Positions 1-12,925 of a DNA stretch of 64,000 nucleotides are shown here, in pieces (position 1 is the first letter of the stretch; each line of letters starts with the position of its first letter). This stretch comes from Rhynochetos jubatus. Lineage: Eukaryota > Chordata > Aves > Eurypygiformes > Rhynochetidae. The stretch is taken from contig CM050656.1 of NCBI GenBank assembly GCA_027574665.1, forward strand, positions 14,955,501 to 15,019,500, given 5' to 3'. The notes under the pieces are model-generated. The model saw nothing but the letters and a program-made list of their open reading frames with translations. It was not told the DNA's origin and made no database searches. Made by a program: the position numbers and the translations under genes.

Positions 1-963
1 ATTTTCATTTCATACTGTTCTATCAAAACCATTTCCATTTAATTTAATAAGTAGAATGGGGCGGGAGGAGGAGGGTTGCCTTTAACCATAAGTAAATTTG
101 GGCCTTACCTCTAGAATTTCAGACAATGAATGTTAAATGTTGATTCATAGCTCAGTGTCATGTCACAGGATAACAGTTTGACAGATATAGAAAAGATCCA
201 TTAATTTTAATAAAGTGTTGCGTCTCTGTGGAATTAAACAACTCATAAATTTTCTGTAGGAGAAAGATGTAGTAATGCTCAATAATTACCATTTTAGAAC
301 AATATTTAAATTCTATAAGACTCCATTTTGTACCTCTTGATGTAAGAAAGCCAAGACATTAAACCAGCATACACAGCAGTTAAATGTGTGACTAAAAGTC
401 ACTTATTTGATTAACTTGATATAGCTGTAATTTATTTACCAACAGCAATATAATCACTGAGGCAGAGATCTGAGTATAGGCTCAAAATCCATCTAGGAAC
501 AAGGGCAAGGCTTTTTGCTCACTATGTTGAAGGTAGCTTGTAGATATTAGGGCAAGTTGAAGCATTGCTTTTGACAACTGTCTGTATATATATAAACATA
601 AGAGAACTTAAGATAAATTTAACCATATTGAAGAAATAAGACACCTGTCATCTATAGCAGATAATGCTGAATTTAGTAGCAAGACAATTTTTTTTAAACT
701 TGGTCTTACTGCGGATGCTACTCAATCAAATAAGAAATGGATTATTACACACTATGCAAATAACATCACAACTAAACTGCTAGTAAAACTTCATAATAAC
801 AAAACCTTTATAACAGTGACATTATAAAAAGGATGTGTTTACTTTAAAGAGCTGAAGTACTAGCTGCTTCATATTTGCGAGGATTACTGTGTTTCCTGTT
901 CCTCCAAAAATTGGCAGAAAATCATTTAAATATAGTTGGACTAGATGATCATCCAACTGAAAT
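1..963. other. AT-rich unique non-coding sequence
   Basis: Nothing beyond AT-rich single-copy-looking DNA is seen here. There is a short G-rich run near 58-75 and no open frame of note, no recognisable repeat and no splice-bounded exon candidate. Confidence 0.6.
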
Positions 964-1030
964 ATTCTATTCTATTCTATTCTATTCTATTCTATTCTAT
1001 TCTATTCTATTCTATTCTATTCTATTCTAT
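964..1030. repeat. (ATTCT)n pentanucleotide microsatellite
   Basis: An uninterrupted ATTCT tract of 67 bases, about 13.4 units, with no internal mismatch. It begins within an A/T-rich lead-in and ends sharply at a G. Because five is not a multiple of three and the unit lacks a stop in two frames, two overlapping open frames of just over 70 codons run through it and would encode repeats of Tyr-Ser-Ile-Leu-Phe. They are artefacts of the repeat, not genes. The purity suggests a young or actively slipping, probably length-polymorphic locus. Confidence 0.97.
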
Positions 1031-4000
1031 GTCAAAGAAAAACATAAATGCACATTTTGGAGAAAGCAAAACATCACGTTCATGGTGTGAGTTGTGGCAG
1101 GAGAGTACCAAATTAAAACCTTGCAGCAGTGAATCTTACCATTTCCTGTTTCTTCAAGGATGATGTTCTCAACTAAGGGCATCATTGTAGGAAGAGGAGA
1201 CAATATATTTTTTTTAAAGGTCTTATACTAGATAAGAGGGCCAATATCCTAGATATTTTTTTAAATTCTGCTTTTGAAGACAGGAACTTCACTATTTTCT
1301 TGACTTATTGCAGAAAAAAGTAATGTACAGAATTTATGCAATTATCTGTACTTTAGCGCTCTGATTTTTTTAAATCAGGAACACTTAGTGAACTTCTGAT
1401 GTATACAGTTAAAAATAATATATATTATTTCTGAATAAATAAAACTCACAGAATCTGTTCATTGACATTCCAGAACTCAAAAGAAGGTTTGAGTAAATTA
1501 TGCAGTGTGAATTATTTGTTCATCTCTCTCCATTATACCTTTGGTTTGCTTGATTACAACTAAACAGACTTTCCCAGAATATGATATTTTCAAAGACTAA
1601 ATCAGGAGTACAAAAGTGACCTTAGCTCACACCACCAAATTTAGAGGCCTTGAATTACAAATTCTTAATCCTCTATGTCTTTGAAAGATCATATACCACT
1701 TTTTTAAATTAGAAAAAATGCTTGCGCGTTTTTCTTCTTAATACATCACATATACAAATAAATGCCAGCAGTCAGCAATCATAAGCAACAATAAAGTAAC
1801 AAATCAATGAGGACAAACAATAGTTGAGAAAAACATGTTTTAAAAAACAAACTTTAGTTTTAACTTTCAGTTAGTAATTCGTAAATAACAGGTAATTAAA
1901 AACCTGATTTTATGAAACAAAAATCCTTTTTAATTCTTAATTTTGTGAGCACGAGGTAAACATTTATCAACATATTCAACAACTAAACAAAAAGAGGTTT
2001 TCATGTTTAGCTGAAAGTATATGTTAGATGTCTCTGGAAAAAAAACAGTAGGAAACTCAGTGTTTTAGGGCTTGTTATATTTGACTGCACAACACTATTT
2101 CTCATATTTTGATAGATAAGCAGTTTTATGTGAAAAAAATCTTGTTGCTTCTAATTTGACTAATTTCTTGTGAATTTTAAAAGAGAGCTGCATGTTTGGG
2201 GAGGGTATAAATGGCATAAAGAGGAAAGCCTGCAGCAGCTAGTGCCACTCTCTTTTAAGTGTTTGACTTTTAAACCTGAGATAGTCCAACCTTGCTTAAT
2301 AGACTTCTTGAGGCTGACAGTGTTTGAGCTGAAGCCAAACAAACAACAACAAAGTCAACTGTTTGTCTCTGTGCTGAAAGATCCTTCCTGTGTAACCCAA
2401 GAGGAGAAGATGATGTTCAGAAGGTGACTTTAAACAGGTATTAAAAAATACGTGGGGGGGTTGTTGCCTTTCTTTTCGATGATAGGTGCAGTTACATCAA
2501 TTCCTCAGCATCAGCCAGCAGAAATGGAGCTTTTAGGATTTAGTAAGCCACTGAAATGCTGTCTTTTTCAGGTTGGCTACAATATTTTATAAAACAGAGA
2601 GAAAGACAGACATCAATCCTGAATCCTACCTGCCCTTCCAAACACCTAATGATTGAGGAAGACCTTGGTAGAACAAGTAGGCCAAGAAAGAACAACGGGG
2701 AAAGACATATTCTATTCAAGGTTCCGAGTCTTTATGCCCATTACTTTTCATATTTTTAAAGAAATATCATTGGACGCTGTCATTTGAGTTATTAGTTTGA
2801 TTTTTTGCTTATAGATAGTAATATTTATTCCTTTTAAAAGCAATAGTAATAGAAATTTATTTAGTTAACAGTTGAATAAATATGAATATTAACTGTAGTC
2901 ACTGTTGTTTATAGCTTGCTTCTGATCACAGTTGGTTCTGTAACTGGTGATACAGATTTATCAAACAGGACACTGCACCAATTTCAATGCACTAGAGAAG
3001 CTGATCTCCTGTGCTGAATCAGGTGCAGGATGAGACCCACATTTCCTAGATAATACAACCACCACCTGAAAAAGATAAGTTGAAGGATTAGTGAAACAGG
3101 TGTGTTTGCTTAACTGCTTTGGCAGGTGCTGGCAATCAGCATTAACTTAATCATGGTCCTTTCTTGAGGGTTGCTGAAGTTGGGTTGCTCTTTCTGGAGT
3201 CGGGAACAGGCAGAGATTGACTCAGCTGCTGTGTGTGGGCTGGCTCTGCTCCTGTCTTCTCCTCTGGGCAATGCAGTCTGCAGCACTACCCCTACTACAA
3301 ATCCAGTAAAGTATTTTGTCACTTTGCCTCCTTAGTAATGAAGAAAAGGTATTTATGCATTTTGTGCCTCAGGTATGTACAGTACAAGAACGTGTGCTCG
3401 TATTGTTTGCTGAGACTGCTTGAGTTATTTTAAAAATATATATTCATCTTCTGCCTCTAGCTTTGGGTTTGTGTTGTTGGTTTTTTTTGTTGGGTGTTCA
3501 TGTCCCTCCACCCCTCCAGTAAAGATTTTGTAGAAGTGTTAACAAAGCTGCTGTCAGCTACTAGATGATTCTGTGTTTCACATTCTGTTTCTAACTTGGC
3601 ATAAATCCTGAAATTAATAAAATTATGTAGTTCTCCTCTTGGTAATTAAAGCAAGATGATTATGCTACAATAATAATCCTCTTAAATAGTGAGGCATATA
3701 AACAATGGAAAGATAATTCTTTGCTCAGCAGTGTAATATATTGGTAAATAAAAAAATAGATTACTCTTGAATTGATAAACAAGTAATCCTGTTTGTTTCA
3801 GTCAGAATAATGAATCTCCATTTGGATAACAAACGAGCATTTGGTTTGTGACCCTGAAGATATAAAGTAGAATTCAGATAGTCCGTGTGTCCAGAAATAA
3901 CTGTTTTATCAACCTGCTGATTCTGAGCCTAAAGCATACATCATAGCTAAGGATAATAATCTATTTCATCCTTCTGACTTCATATATTCTGATAAATACT

Positions 4001-7000
4001 AAACAAACAAAGGTGTAAAGGATATTATATCTGTAAAAATTCTTTTTTTTTTTATCATAAAACTTACAGCTCAGTTGTCTGTGGTATAAATACTACACAG
4101 ATCACGGACAGTTCTTGCAAATGTATGTTTGATGCTTGTTTTTATCTTAGAAGAGCAGAGCAGGTTCCTTAACACCAGCAAAATTACTTCTAGTGCAGAG
4201 GCAATCAGCCTTAGGCATGAATACTTCCCAGAGGTAAACAGCTATCTGCTGAGAGAGGAGAGGATGGGAGAAAGGGCTGGAGTAGCTGCTGTGGTGCATG
4301 ATGTGAGTATGGGTGTTTTGCTACTCATTGCAAACTGAGGTGGGGAGCGATAGAGAAGGGGACTAAAGGGCTTAGCAGTGTCATTCACATAGCTGTTTCA
4401 CAATGGAGCTCAGTATTAACAGTAGTGTGGCATACTGAGGCCAATCATTGTAGGGGCATGAAGAAAATTCAAAGCTATTATCTGAAGTGCAATGCAAATC
4501 AACTTCATGGTCCATGTGAAGCACGTCCAACCTTTCCTAGGTAGCTGTGTGAGCAGAAATCCAAGCATATCCTATAAACCTATTTGTTGTGGGCACAACC
4601 CTGCACAGAGATCACAGAATCTGTATTCTTAGCTATTCTTGATGTTCAGATTTTGATATTTAAATGTTTATGATGATAATCTATTTTATTTATCCATTAT
4701 CTATGACACTGACAAAGTAAACAGAAATATAAGGGAATGTGGTAATACGTCATATAATTAAGCTTCTCATCATGTTTCATGCTGATATAAATCAGAGCAG
4801 AATTTTCTCCCTAAATCTTTCCTTATTGTGTAAATGGGATCACACAAGGTAACAAGAAATATAAAACTGATGGGTAATGGCCAAGACTGTGTTAGCCATA
4901 AAAGTGGTGTTGTAGTTGTCAACAATACTGAGAAATAGCTGAAAAAATGATTCACACTAAAACCAATATAGCAGTGAGCACTATGAAACTAAAGAGAATG
5001 AACCTAGCCCGTGTCTAGCATTGTCTGTTTAGGCTTCAGCATTTTTCCCCTTCAGAGTAAATAAGTGTAAATCACTGCTACGTTCTTGCAACCCTTTTCT
5101 GAAAAGCGAAAAACAGTGCAGCAGGAGGGAGGCAAAACTAACTGTCACCTGGAAATCCTGAGTTACATATTTATTGCTTTTTGTAAAATTCTTTCTCCTT
5201 ATTTGCTGTACCACAGATTACTGGTTTTGGAGCAAATGAGTATGTTTGTCCTACCCATTCTTGGATGAAATCAGTTAGGTTTTATTCATATCACCCTAGA
5301 ATATGTTAGGGTTTTATGCTTACATTATTCAAAGCATGCTCACGTTTACACAAAGCAAGAAGTGCTCTGCTCTGGGAAAGCTACTGAGCTGGGCTCCTTA
5401 ATGCTTTTCAGCATAATTATACCTCCTTGTTGTTTGTTCCCCACTCTTGGAATGAAGGTTTCTCTCATAATTTGTGTGTGTTTTGAATGTAGAGATGGGC
5501 ATACTGTCTCTCAACAGGACTTATTTAATCCAATTCCTGATGCTATTATTACTGACAGCTTTTAGGGGAACAGATGTAGTTTTGATTTATGTCCTCGAAG
5601 AATTTATTCTGTCGAGGAACGTTTCCAAATATGTTGGGACACATAAACCCTCTCAAAAGGGATTCCTTATGAAGTATAAACTGATAGCATCAAGGGATTG
5701 TGTTTGACACATTTCTGATTTAAAACAATGTATAACCCTCTGGGTTCTTAAATACGTTTTTGTCTATTCCAATCAGTCTTAAATCAGAAGCCCTTAGAGG
5801 CAATATGAAGAGTGGTAAGTAAAGGCAAATTCTCATGTGAACCACTCAGGGAGCAATTAGATTGATCAATTTTATGTTAGTTTCATATCTAAATCCTGGC
5901 AAAGCATACACAGGGCTTAAATATTTCCATTAGATTTCATGCTATATGAATTAAAGACTTAGCAACTACTGCTTTCTTTAACTACATAAAGCTAACTATG
6001 ATATTCAATATTCTAGTACCTCAATGGCAAATTTTAAGTCATAAAAATAGAATTGTCTTAATAGCCTGTATCATTTGCAAATCTCTGTGACTTCTTGTCA
6101 CATGTCTCTTGATACAGACCAATCACAAACTGTAAGGTAACGTGACTTACGGGTCAATGATGGGAGGCCTTGAAAATAAATTATTTTCCTTGTAAAAGTT
6201 GTTCTAACAAGATGTAGCTATTATGGTGCAATAACTAAAATCTAAATTGGTGTGAAGACCTACTCTAGACATTTTTATTGTATAGAGGTTACTAGTGATG
6301 GTGTTTACAAAAATATTATTTTAAGGTCTTCAGGAATAGCAACCTCCAAATGCATTACCTTATTCTAGTTTTTTTTCTTGCCTCATCAAAAAAATACATA
6401 AACAATACTAAGTGATTTTGTTCAATTGATCCAGAATTGAATGGGAACAATGTGTGAAATTATTTCACTACTCTTCAAGTAAAGGATTGTTTAGAGACCT
6501 ATTGGTCACAGATCTGACCTCACTTATATTAGTTTGCAATGACAATCTATTGAGTTTTGGTAGTATATTGGAGAGTATAGGCATAGTTGCCCGGTTTCTG
6601 GAAACCAGAGTCTAACCTTTAACTGCCTGTTTCTGCAGCCTTGAAGAAAACATCTTTACTGTCTCAAGGCTTAATTTTTCTGGTTTGTTTATGTTTCCTT
6701 TTTCTTCAAAATAAGGAAATAGTAATTTTAAATGAGTGAGTATTAAAAACTTATTTAATCAAGCCACAAGGCTAGTGAAAGTAAACTGCATGAATATTTT
6801 CCATAACCTTTTGATCTGATATCTTTTTTGAATATATTCATGTTGTCATCTTATTCTGTGTCTCTGTGTAAAATCCTAGGGAGTTGTTTGCAGGGCCGCA
6901 TGTGTTGGAACCTTGGATGTACTTTCCATTGAACCCAGTCTTAACAGATAGAGACACTTGCTTCTAATCATGAGAAAACTTTAACCTTTCCCAAAGCACA

Positions 7001-10000
7001 ATGCATGTTTTTTATTTGCTTGTCTCAGTATCTGTAACAAGGCTAAAAACTGATAAAACGATCTGTCTTCTGGATAATCAAGGCTTCAGTTAACTGAGGA
7101 AACTTGTAATGCAGTAAATAGACTTGGGAAAACAAAGCATTTCAGGATTTAGGAGATGGTGTTGTATTTGCTAAACTATAATAGAACTTATAAGTCATTC
7201 CAAAGAGTAACTATGACTGTTTTAATTAAAATAATCTTTCCCTCTTAAGAATTACCTCATGGGTCAGTATGAAACAAATACTGAATATGCTCAAGATGCA
7301 TATTCTGACTTGCTGGCACTTGTTTATTTCTGGCTGTTTTCATGGTATATAGGATTGCTGGATAGCAGGTTTGTGTCCTTTTTAATTTTGAATATTACTC
7401 TGTAAAAATTTGGTGTATTGTCCATATATTTATCTGCATTGTCAGATCAGTCTGGAGTGACAACAAAATACACATGCTCAAAATAAAAGGAGATTTCATT
7501 TTTCCTGGAAGAAATTATATTTTTCTGGATGAATGCTTCAGCAGGCTTCCCAGTAGTGTCTCCTCAGGCTGCTATCACCTGCCAGCACTACTGAACCTGT
7601 CAAGAGCTATTGGGAAGTATCAGTTTGCTTTGTCTTTATCTTGTTTAGATCCACAACAGAAGACCCCTCTTCTAGGCTCAGACAACTGTTTGATACCAAA
7701 TGTGTCTTAATTTCAATACTAGAAATTAAATTCTTGTGGATACTTGACTTGAAAACTTGGCAGCTGATAAAGAGATGCATGCTAGCAGGTATGACATGAT
7801 CCTACCACATGTTCCTATTATCATAGATATGAAAAGTCTGATCTGAGACATCACTATAGAAGTCTCAAAACATGCTTTTATGTAGTGGGTGTGTTAAATG
7901 TTTTATATTCTTGTACATTGTGAAGTACACTTGTGAAGTAACCTGTTGTTTTATTTCATATTGGTAGTTTGATGGGGGAGGGGGGAAATAAGTAGTCTGC
8001 TGGTCCTAGCTATCTTTATTTACCAAATACTCACATGTGTAGTAATTAAGTACTTTGCTGGTATTTCTGACATTGGGCATCTGATATGACTACCAAAATC
8101 CTGTAAAACTACCATGTAGTAGATGGGACTTCGTTGTGTGGTTGTGGTTTGATTTTATTTTCTTTATTTGACTAACATGAAGTGCTGAATTTTAAATATC
8201 AGAATGATAGAACAGAAAAACTGACATCTACTTTACAAGGTTAATTTTCATTCATAAAATAAATGTAATAAAGCTGTGCAGAAATTCAGGTTTCCAGTCC
8301 AGGGGGTATTTTGCTTCCAAGAGCTACTTATGCAGGCTGTGCTTCCAGTGCATTAATATCAAAAAATGAGATGACGTCAGTCAAATACACTAGCATCCTC
8401 ACTATTGTGACTGTATTTCCTGGGTAATAATTTATAAATATTGGGGTGGATCTGTCACATGCTAGGCTCAACACAGCTGTCCCAGATTTATTTACATGTA
8501 TGTTTTGTGCTGGCACACATATGAATGAGACAAAAAGGTTTCTGTAAGAGAAAATACAAATAAAACTCTATTAGCAAATAGTTACCAAAGGATGTCTATA
8601 GGAAAAAAAAATACTAATGTGGGCATTTACACTATATACACTTAGGTATCTTTACATCAGACTACCTCTATGTTCATTTACAGCTGGAGTGTATTGGGGA
8701 TGTTCCTGCAGTGCATCTTCTCTTGCAGTTTCTTCTTGGAGAAATCCAGGTCATGTGGTCTGAAACTCCTTCAGAAGAGGAAACCATATCACATTTAGCA
8801 GGGAAACCTGGAAAGACTGCTTCAGAAACTTACTCTTGGTCCAGTTCAACATGAAAACAAAGATGCACCTTTTGTGTTCACAGAATGAATATTAGGTTGG
8901 ATACTGTGCTGCCATTGCATTACTGATATCTGTTATTCAGAATACATAGCTCTCACAGTGAAGGGTTCAGTGAAACTACAATTTTTGACTGATTTCAGTT
9001 CTTAGTGTTGTTTTACTCTACTAAAGTTTCTGTGAATTGTATATTCAGTGTATTAACCCATAATTCCATCTATCATGAGCATTTGTGTGAGTGGAACATG
9101 TCTTCCAGGTTTATGGAAACCAAGTCTGAAACGGAATAACAAACACAGTCCTTGAGATTCACTCCTAGAGAAAAAGAGCAAGTTCTTGAGATATACAAGC
9201 AGACCTAGGTTTACAGTGCTATCTTTACCAAGCAGAGTTGCTCAAGGTAGTTACTAGACTAAAGAGAAAAGATCGAATGCCTACTTAAATACATCTAGTA
9301 TAATACTATAGGTATGCTACCAAAATGTCTCAGAAGAGCAGCTGGGGAATGCTTGTGGGAAGCATATGTATGAGCTTGAAGAAGCATATGTATGAAGTGA
9401 GTTTTATTACAGAACGCATGTCAGGTATGTTGAACTGTGATACAATGTAGATCATTTTATTGGCTTCCTTGTAAAAGACAGTTTTAAAAGAGTACTGACT
9501 AATCTCTTCTACTTTCTTGTACATCATCAAGGGAGAGAGATAAATCAGTGACCAACTTCTTGAAGGGATGAAGAACTCCTCTGAGGTGAAGGAGACCAAG
9601 AGAAAAAGGGCACTTTCCTTAAGGCAAGGTAACCAGAGGTTGAGGGGGCATCCAATGGTGGGTTTTGTGGATTTTTTTAAGCACTTGACAGAGGGGCCCT
9701 TGACACTTCTTTCTTTCCTTTCTGAGACCCTGGCTCCCAGACGGGAAGAAGAGGATGAAAAAGCTCATAGGAAATGTAAGTGATCTTTATTGACCTGTGA
9801 CTTTCGTGTAACCATGGCCTCTGGCGTGTGACTCAATGTGCATTTCTTGTCAAAACAGGTAAGGGAATTGTGCACTGCCCTGAAGGAATGTACAGCGTGT
9901 GTATGTAGAGTGCTGAATGGCAAAAGATTGATGTGAGGGCTGAGGTGAGAAGAGGAAGATGCAGGAAAGTATGAGAGGGAAGAAGCACTGTGAAATTAAT

Positions 10001-12539
10001 TACTTCTTGTTTCCTCAATGCTGGTGTAGGATTGACAGAGTTATTGACTTTTTTCTGTTACTAACTTAGTGGTGTGCCTCCTTCCCCCACCCTCCCCCAG
10101 ATTTAATCTTTTCATTCAGGAACTATATAGGTTTGTTGAGGGTTTGGGTTTGTTTTTTTTTTTTTGGTTGGTTGGGTTTTTTTTAATTTGAAATTGTTGT
10201 TTAAAGTTCTTTCTGAAAACATTATAAGCAACTAAATTAGCACTGGCTGTATTACAGACCTACTACCAGTGGCCCTGCAGTGTTGTGTCAGAAGCACAAT
10301 TATTCAGGGAAAGTGCTGAAAATAAGCACGGGCATCTCTGTGTTCTGCCATCTCACCCGCAGTTTAAACAGGGAGGCAGAATTAAGGTGGTATTTAAGAT
10401 TAGGGATACAAGAAGTCTATCTTACAGATCTGGATATATTGCTCCTAAAGCCCACTGTTTTATAAGGAAAACAAAGTAGGTAAGGTGAAACAGGCCTGTA
10501 CAGAAAATCTACAGCTAAATCTGGCAGATCTGCAAGGTATGTGGGCACCTTCCTCCAGTTTTGGGGTCAATAGACATGTGAAGTGATGCATCTTTCTTCT
10601 TCACTGGAGGCCCAAATCTCCTCTTATGAAGATTTTAGACAGCAAAACCAAAATATACTAAGCCATTGGGCACTTGCTAGAGAAGAAAATTCATACCCCC
10701 TGCTCCCTAGGTTGTCAGAAAGTTGGTTTGTTTTTTTTTTTTTTTTAACTGAAATTAATGGGATGGTTTTTATTAACTGGGAGATTCCTGGAAAGAATGG
10801 TGCTGTCAGCAAATTATTCATACACTGCTTCCATAGTCTTGGAATAACTCAAAATGATTCTTGAGTGTCTTTGTAAGAGTGAAAAAAACTTGAGTAAGGC
10901 AGTTCTGGTCAGCATTTGTAGGTAAAATGACAGAATAGATTGAGGCCAATTTTGAGGATATGACCTCAAAACACCTGCAACGAGGAATGATTTATTGGAC
11001 AAGACTAGGGTGATCTGAGCTTAGAGGAAGCTCTCTCAAGAAGATAACAGGATTCAATTGCCATAAAGTCTGCTAGAATTATGTGAAAAGGAGATTGGGC
11101 TCTCTCAGTACAGCAAGCCTGAAAGGATTGAGCAGGAATGCTTCATGCAGAAATGATATCCTCTTTTATGTTGGATTTTTTTATGTGGTATTTTGTTGGT
11201 ACAGTAAAAAAAAAAAACAAAACCAACAGAGTTTGGGGAAGACCTTGCAAAACTGGACTAGGGTCCATGTGGGGCTGAAGCTAAGGCTTCCTAATACGAC
11301 TGGATTAGGATTCACTACAGAGCATGTGTGCCTGTGAATTAATTGATGTCTTCCTAACTTGAACTAATGAAAAAATCAGTTAGATTAAGTTTCACAATAC
11401 ATGTCCTTTTATTTTGTGGTTTGGTTGTGTTGTGGTTTTTTTTTTTCCTTCCCAGCACTCACTGTATGTAAGTCTCTTCACAGGGCCAGTAGTCCTTAAA
11501 ATTGTGCAAATGATACCATGCACTTTTTTCTTGTATTTTATGTACCCAAGTTATTTTATATCTTTTGGCTAGGGGAAAGAATGAGAAAAGAGAACATTCA
11601 AAGGAGGATTTAGAAAATAGCTTGAAGAAAATTAAGCAAGTGAATAATATTAACACAAAAGAGTTATGTGGACCTTTTGACCTTTTTGAATGTGTCTTCT
11701 GTGCACTACTTTCTGAGATTAGTTGACATATTTACAGACCTTGTCAAAGAGAAAAAGAAAGGATGAAAGTGGTGTGAGGGGGAAGACAGCTCACTGGTCC
11801 CTACTGTAAAAAAATATCATCCAATCCCTGTGTGGTTACTTTTTCTGGTCTCACTTCATAGACATATTTCACAGAAAAAGACATTTTCTCCTTGTGCTTC
11901 AAGCTGACTCCTGATCCCTCACATCAGATTTACCTAACTGTTTCATCCTGGGAGCAGCGAGATCAGACCTGAGAGTTCGTGTCAGCGGCAGCAGTCTCTC
12001 TGCCAGATGCGCCTAAGGGGCAAACAACAAAGTGTTTGCAAGCTTGCAGGGGTTTGTTTTCCACATCTCAAAAACATCCACTCCTGAACAGCTGACAGTA
12101 GCAGCCCTACTAAAGTGTCCCACAGAACAATCAATCTGAATTGTAAAATATCCCATAAAACAGCTTTACTCCCACTGGTATTGCCCTCTGCCCCAGAATT
12201 CAAACCTAATTTGAAGAACGCTTTGAGGAATGAAAATTCAAAGGAGTTTTCAGTGCAGAAGTATTGAAGACATTTATAAATCACAAATGGTTTTGGCTGC
12301 CCTGTTTCTATGCCTTGCTAGCATCACCCCACCTTACAGAGTCAGGCACTCTGGCTTCAGCGTTTGCATGCTTTATGAGCATATGCTGCAGTAGGTGCTT
12401 GAAGATAAGGTATGCAGAAGGCAAAGAGCTGAACAGCAAGCCAGCAAAGGTAAGTGATAAGAGGTGCTGATTTGACACTGGGAGTTGGTGGTAGATCTCC
12501 CATTTCTCAGGAAAGTGTCCCAAGTATTGCCTTACTGGG
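1031..12539. other. Long AT-rich non-coding stretch
   Basis: About 11.5 kb with no gene I can support. Open frames are all under about 100 codons and scattered on both strands with no recognised domain. It holds short homopolymers (T at 4,043-4,053; T16 at 10,731-10,746), a G run near 7,975-7,987, and G/T-rich strand-asymmetric tracts at about 3,465-3,500, 10,129-10,190 and 11,415-11,450. A mildly GC-richer patch at 9,540-9,785 ends near a GTAAGT donor-like hexamer, but no credible exon could be built from it. Confidence 0.55.
10129..10190. repeat. G/T-only low-complexity tract
   Basis: Around 60 bases made almost entirely of G and T on the plus strand, mixing GGTTTG-like steps with two runs of T. 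It has no fixed period. Similar tracts recur at 16,815-16,875 and 24,075-24,130, so they form a recurrent low-complexity class in this window. They may be decayed retroposon tails or simple sequence; the sequence does not decide. Confidence 0.7.
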
Positions 12540-12925
12540 AATTGTGTCTCTCAGAATTTCTCTCCTATGAAAACTGTTCCACTTTCTGTAAACAATTAAA
12601 TATTAATTAAGCTGGGAGAAGAAGGGAGGAGAGATTGACTCCATAGCCTGGTGGTTAGGGCAATCATGTGGGGAAAGTCAGATTCACATCCTTATTCATT
12701 TAATTATTTATACCAAATGGAATAGTGTCAGCTGGAGGGAGTGAAAGATTTACCTTGGACTGTGCTACAGCCTAATGGTTGCAGCAGGCTCTCAGGCGGG
12801 TGACAAACTGGATTCAAATCCCTTTGTCAGATGGAAACAGGTTGGGTTATGAACTCAGGTCCACAGAAGACACTACCCACACCAACAATTAAGCCTGTGG
12901 AGGGTGTGGGGAGGGGAACTCTTCT
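12540..12925. repeat. Ancient composite repeat with three tRNA-like heads and inverted arms
   Basis: Three tRNA-derived polymerase III promoter-like modules sit close together. Unit 1 (plus) has an A-box-like TAGCCTGGTGGTTA at 12,644-12,657 and a B-box-like GATTCACATCC at 12,681-12,691. Unit 2 (plus) has ACAGCCTAATGGTT at 12,767-12,780 and GGATTCAAATCC at 12,810-12,821. Unit 3 is inverted: a B-box complement at about 12,844-12,862 and an A-box complement at 12,883-12,900. Unit 1 is flanked by imperfect inverted arms, TGTTCCACTTTCTGTA-AATTAAAT at about 12,575-12,603 against its complement at about 12,695-12,728. I recognise this pattern as an old repeat seen in bird, turtle and crocodilian genomes, but I do not know its formal family name. 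The A- and B-box copies are mutated and no complete tRNA cloverleaf forms, so it is not a functional tRNA gene. Confidence 0.7.

Noticed and set aside
875..1163. Two overlapping open frames with Tyr-Ser-Ile-Leu-Phe repeats
   Set aside because: They are produced by the ATTCT microsatellite, whose unit has no stop in these frames.
9540..9785. Charged 71-codon frame ending near a GTAAGT hexamer as a coding exon
   Set aside because: The frame has its own stop just before the donor-like site and the translation resembles no known protein. The upstream acceptor is weak.
12640..12821. Functional tRNA genes
   Set aside because: A- and B-box-like words are present, but the arms do not pair into a cloverleaf and the boxes carry mutations typical of retroposon relics.
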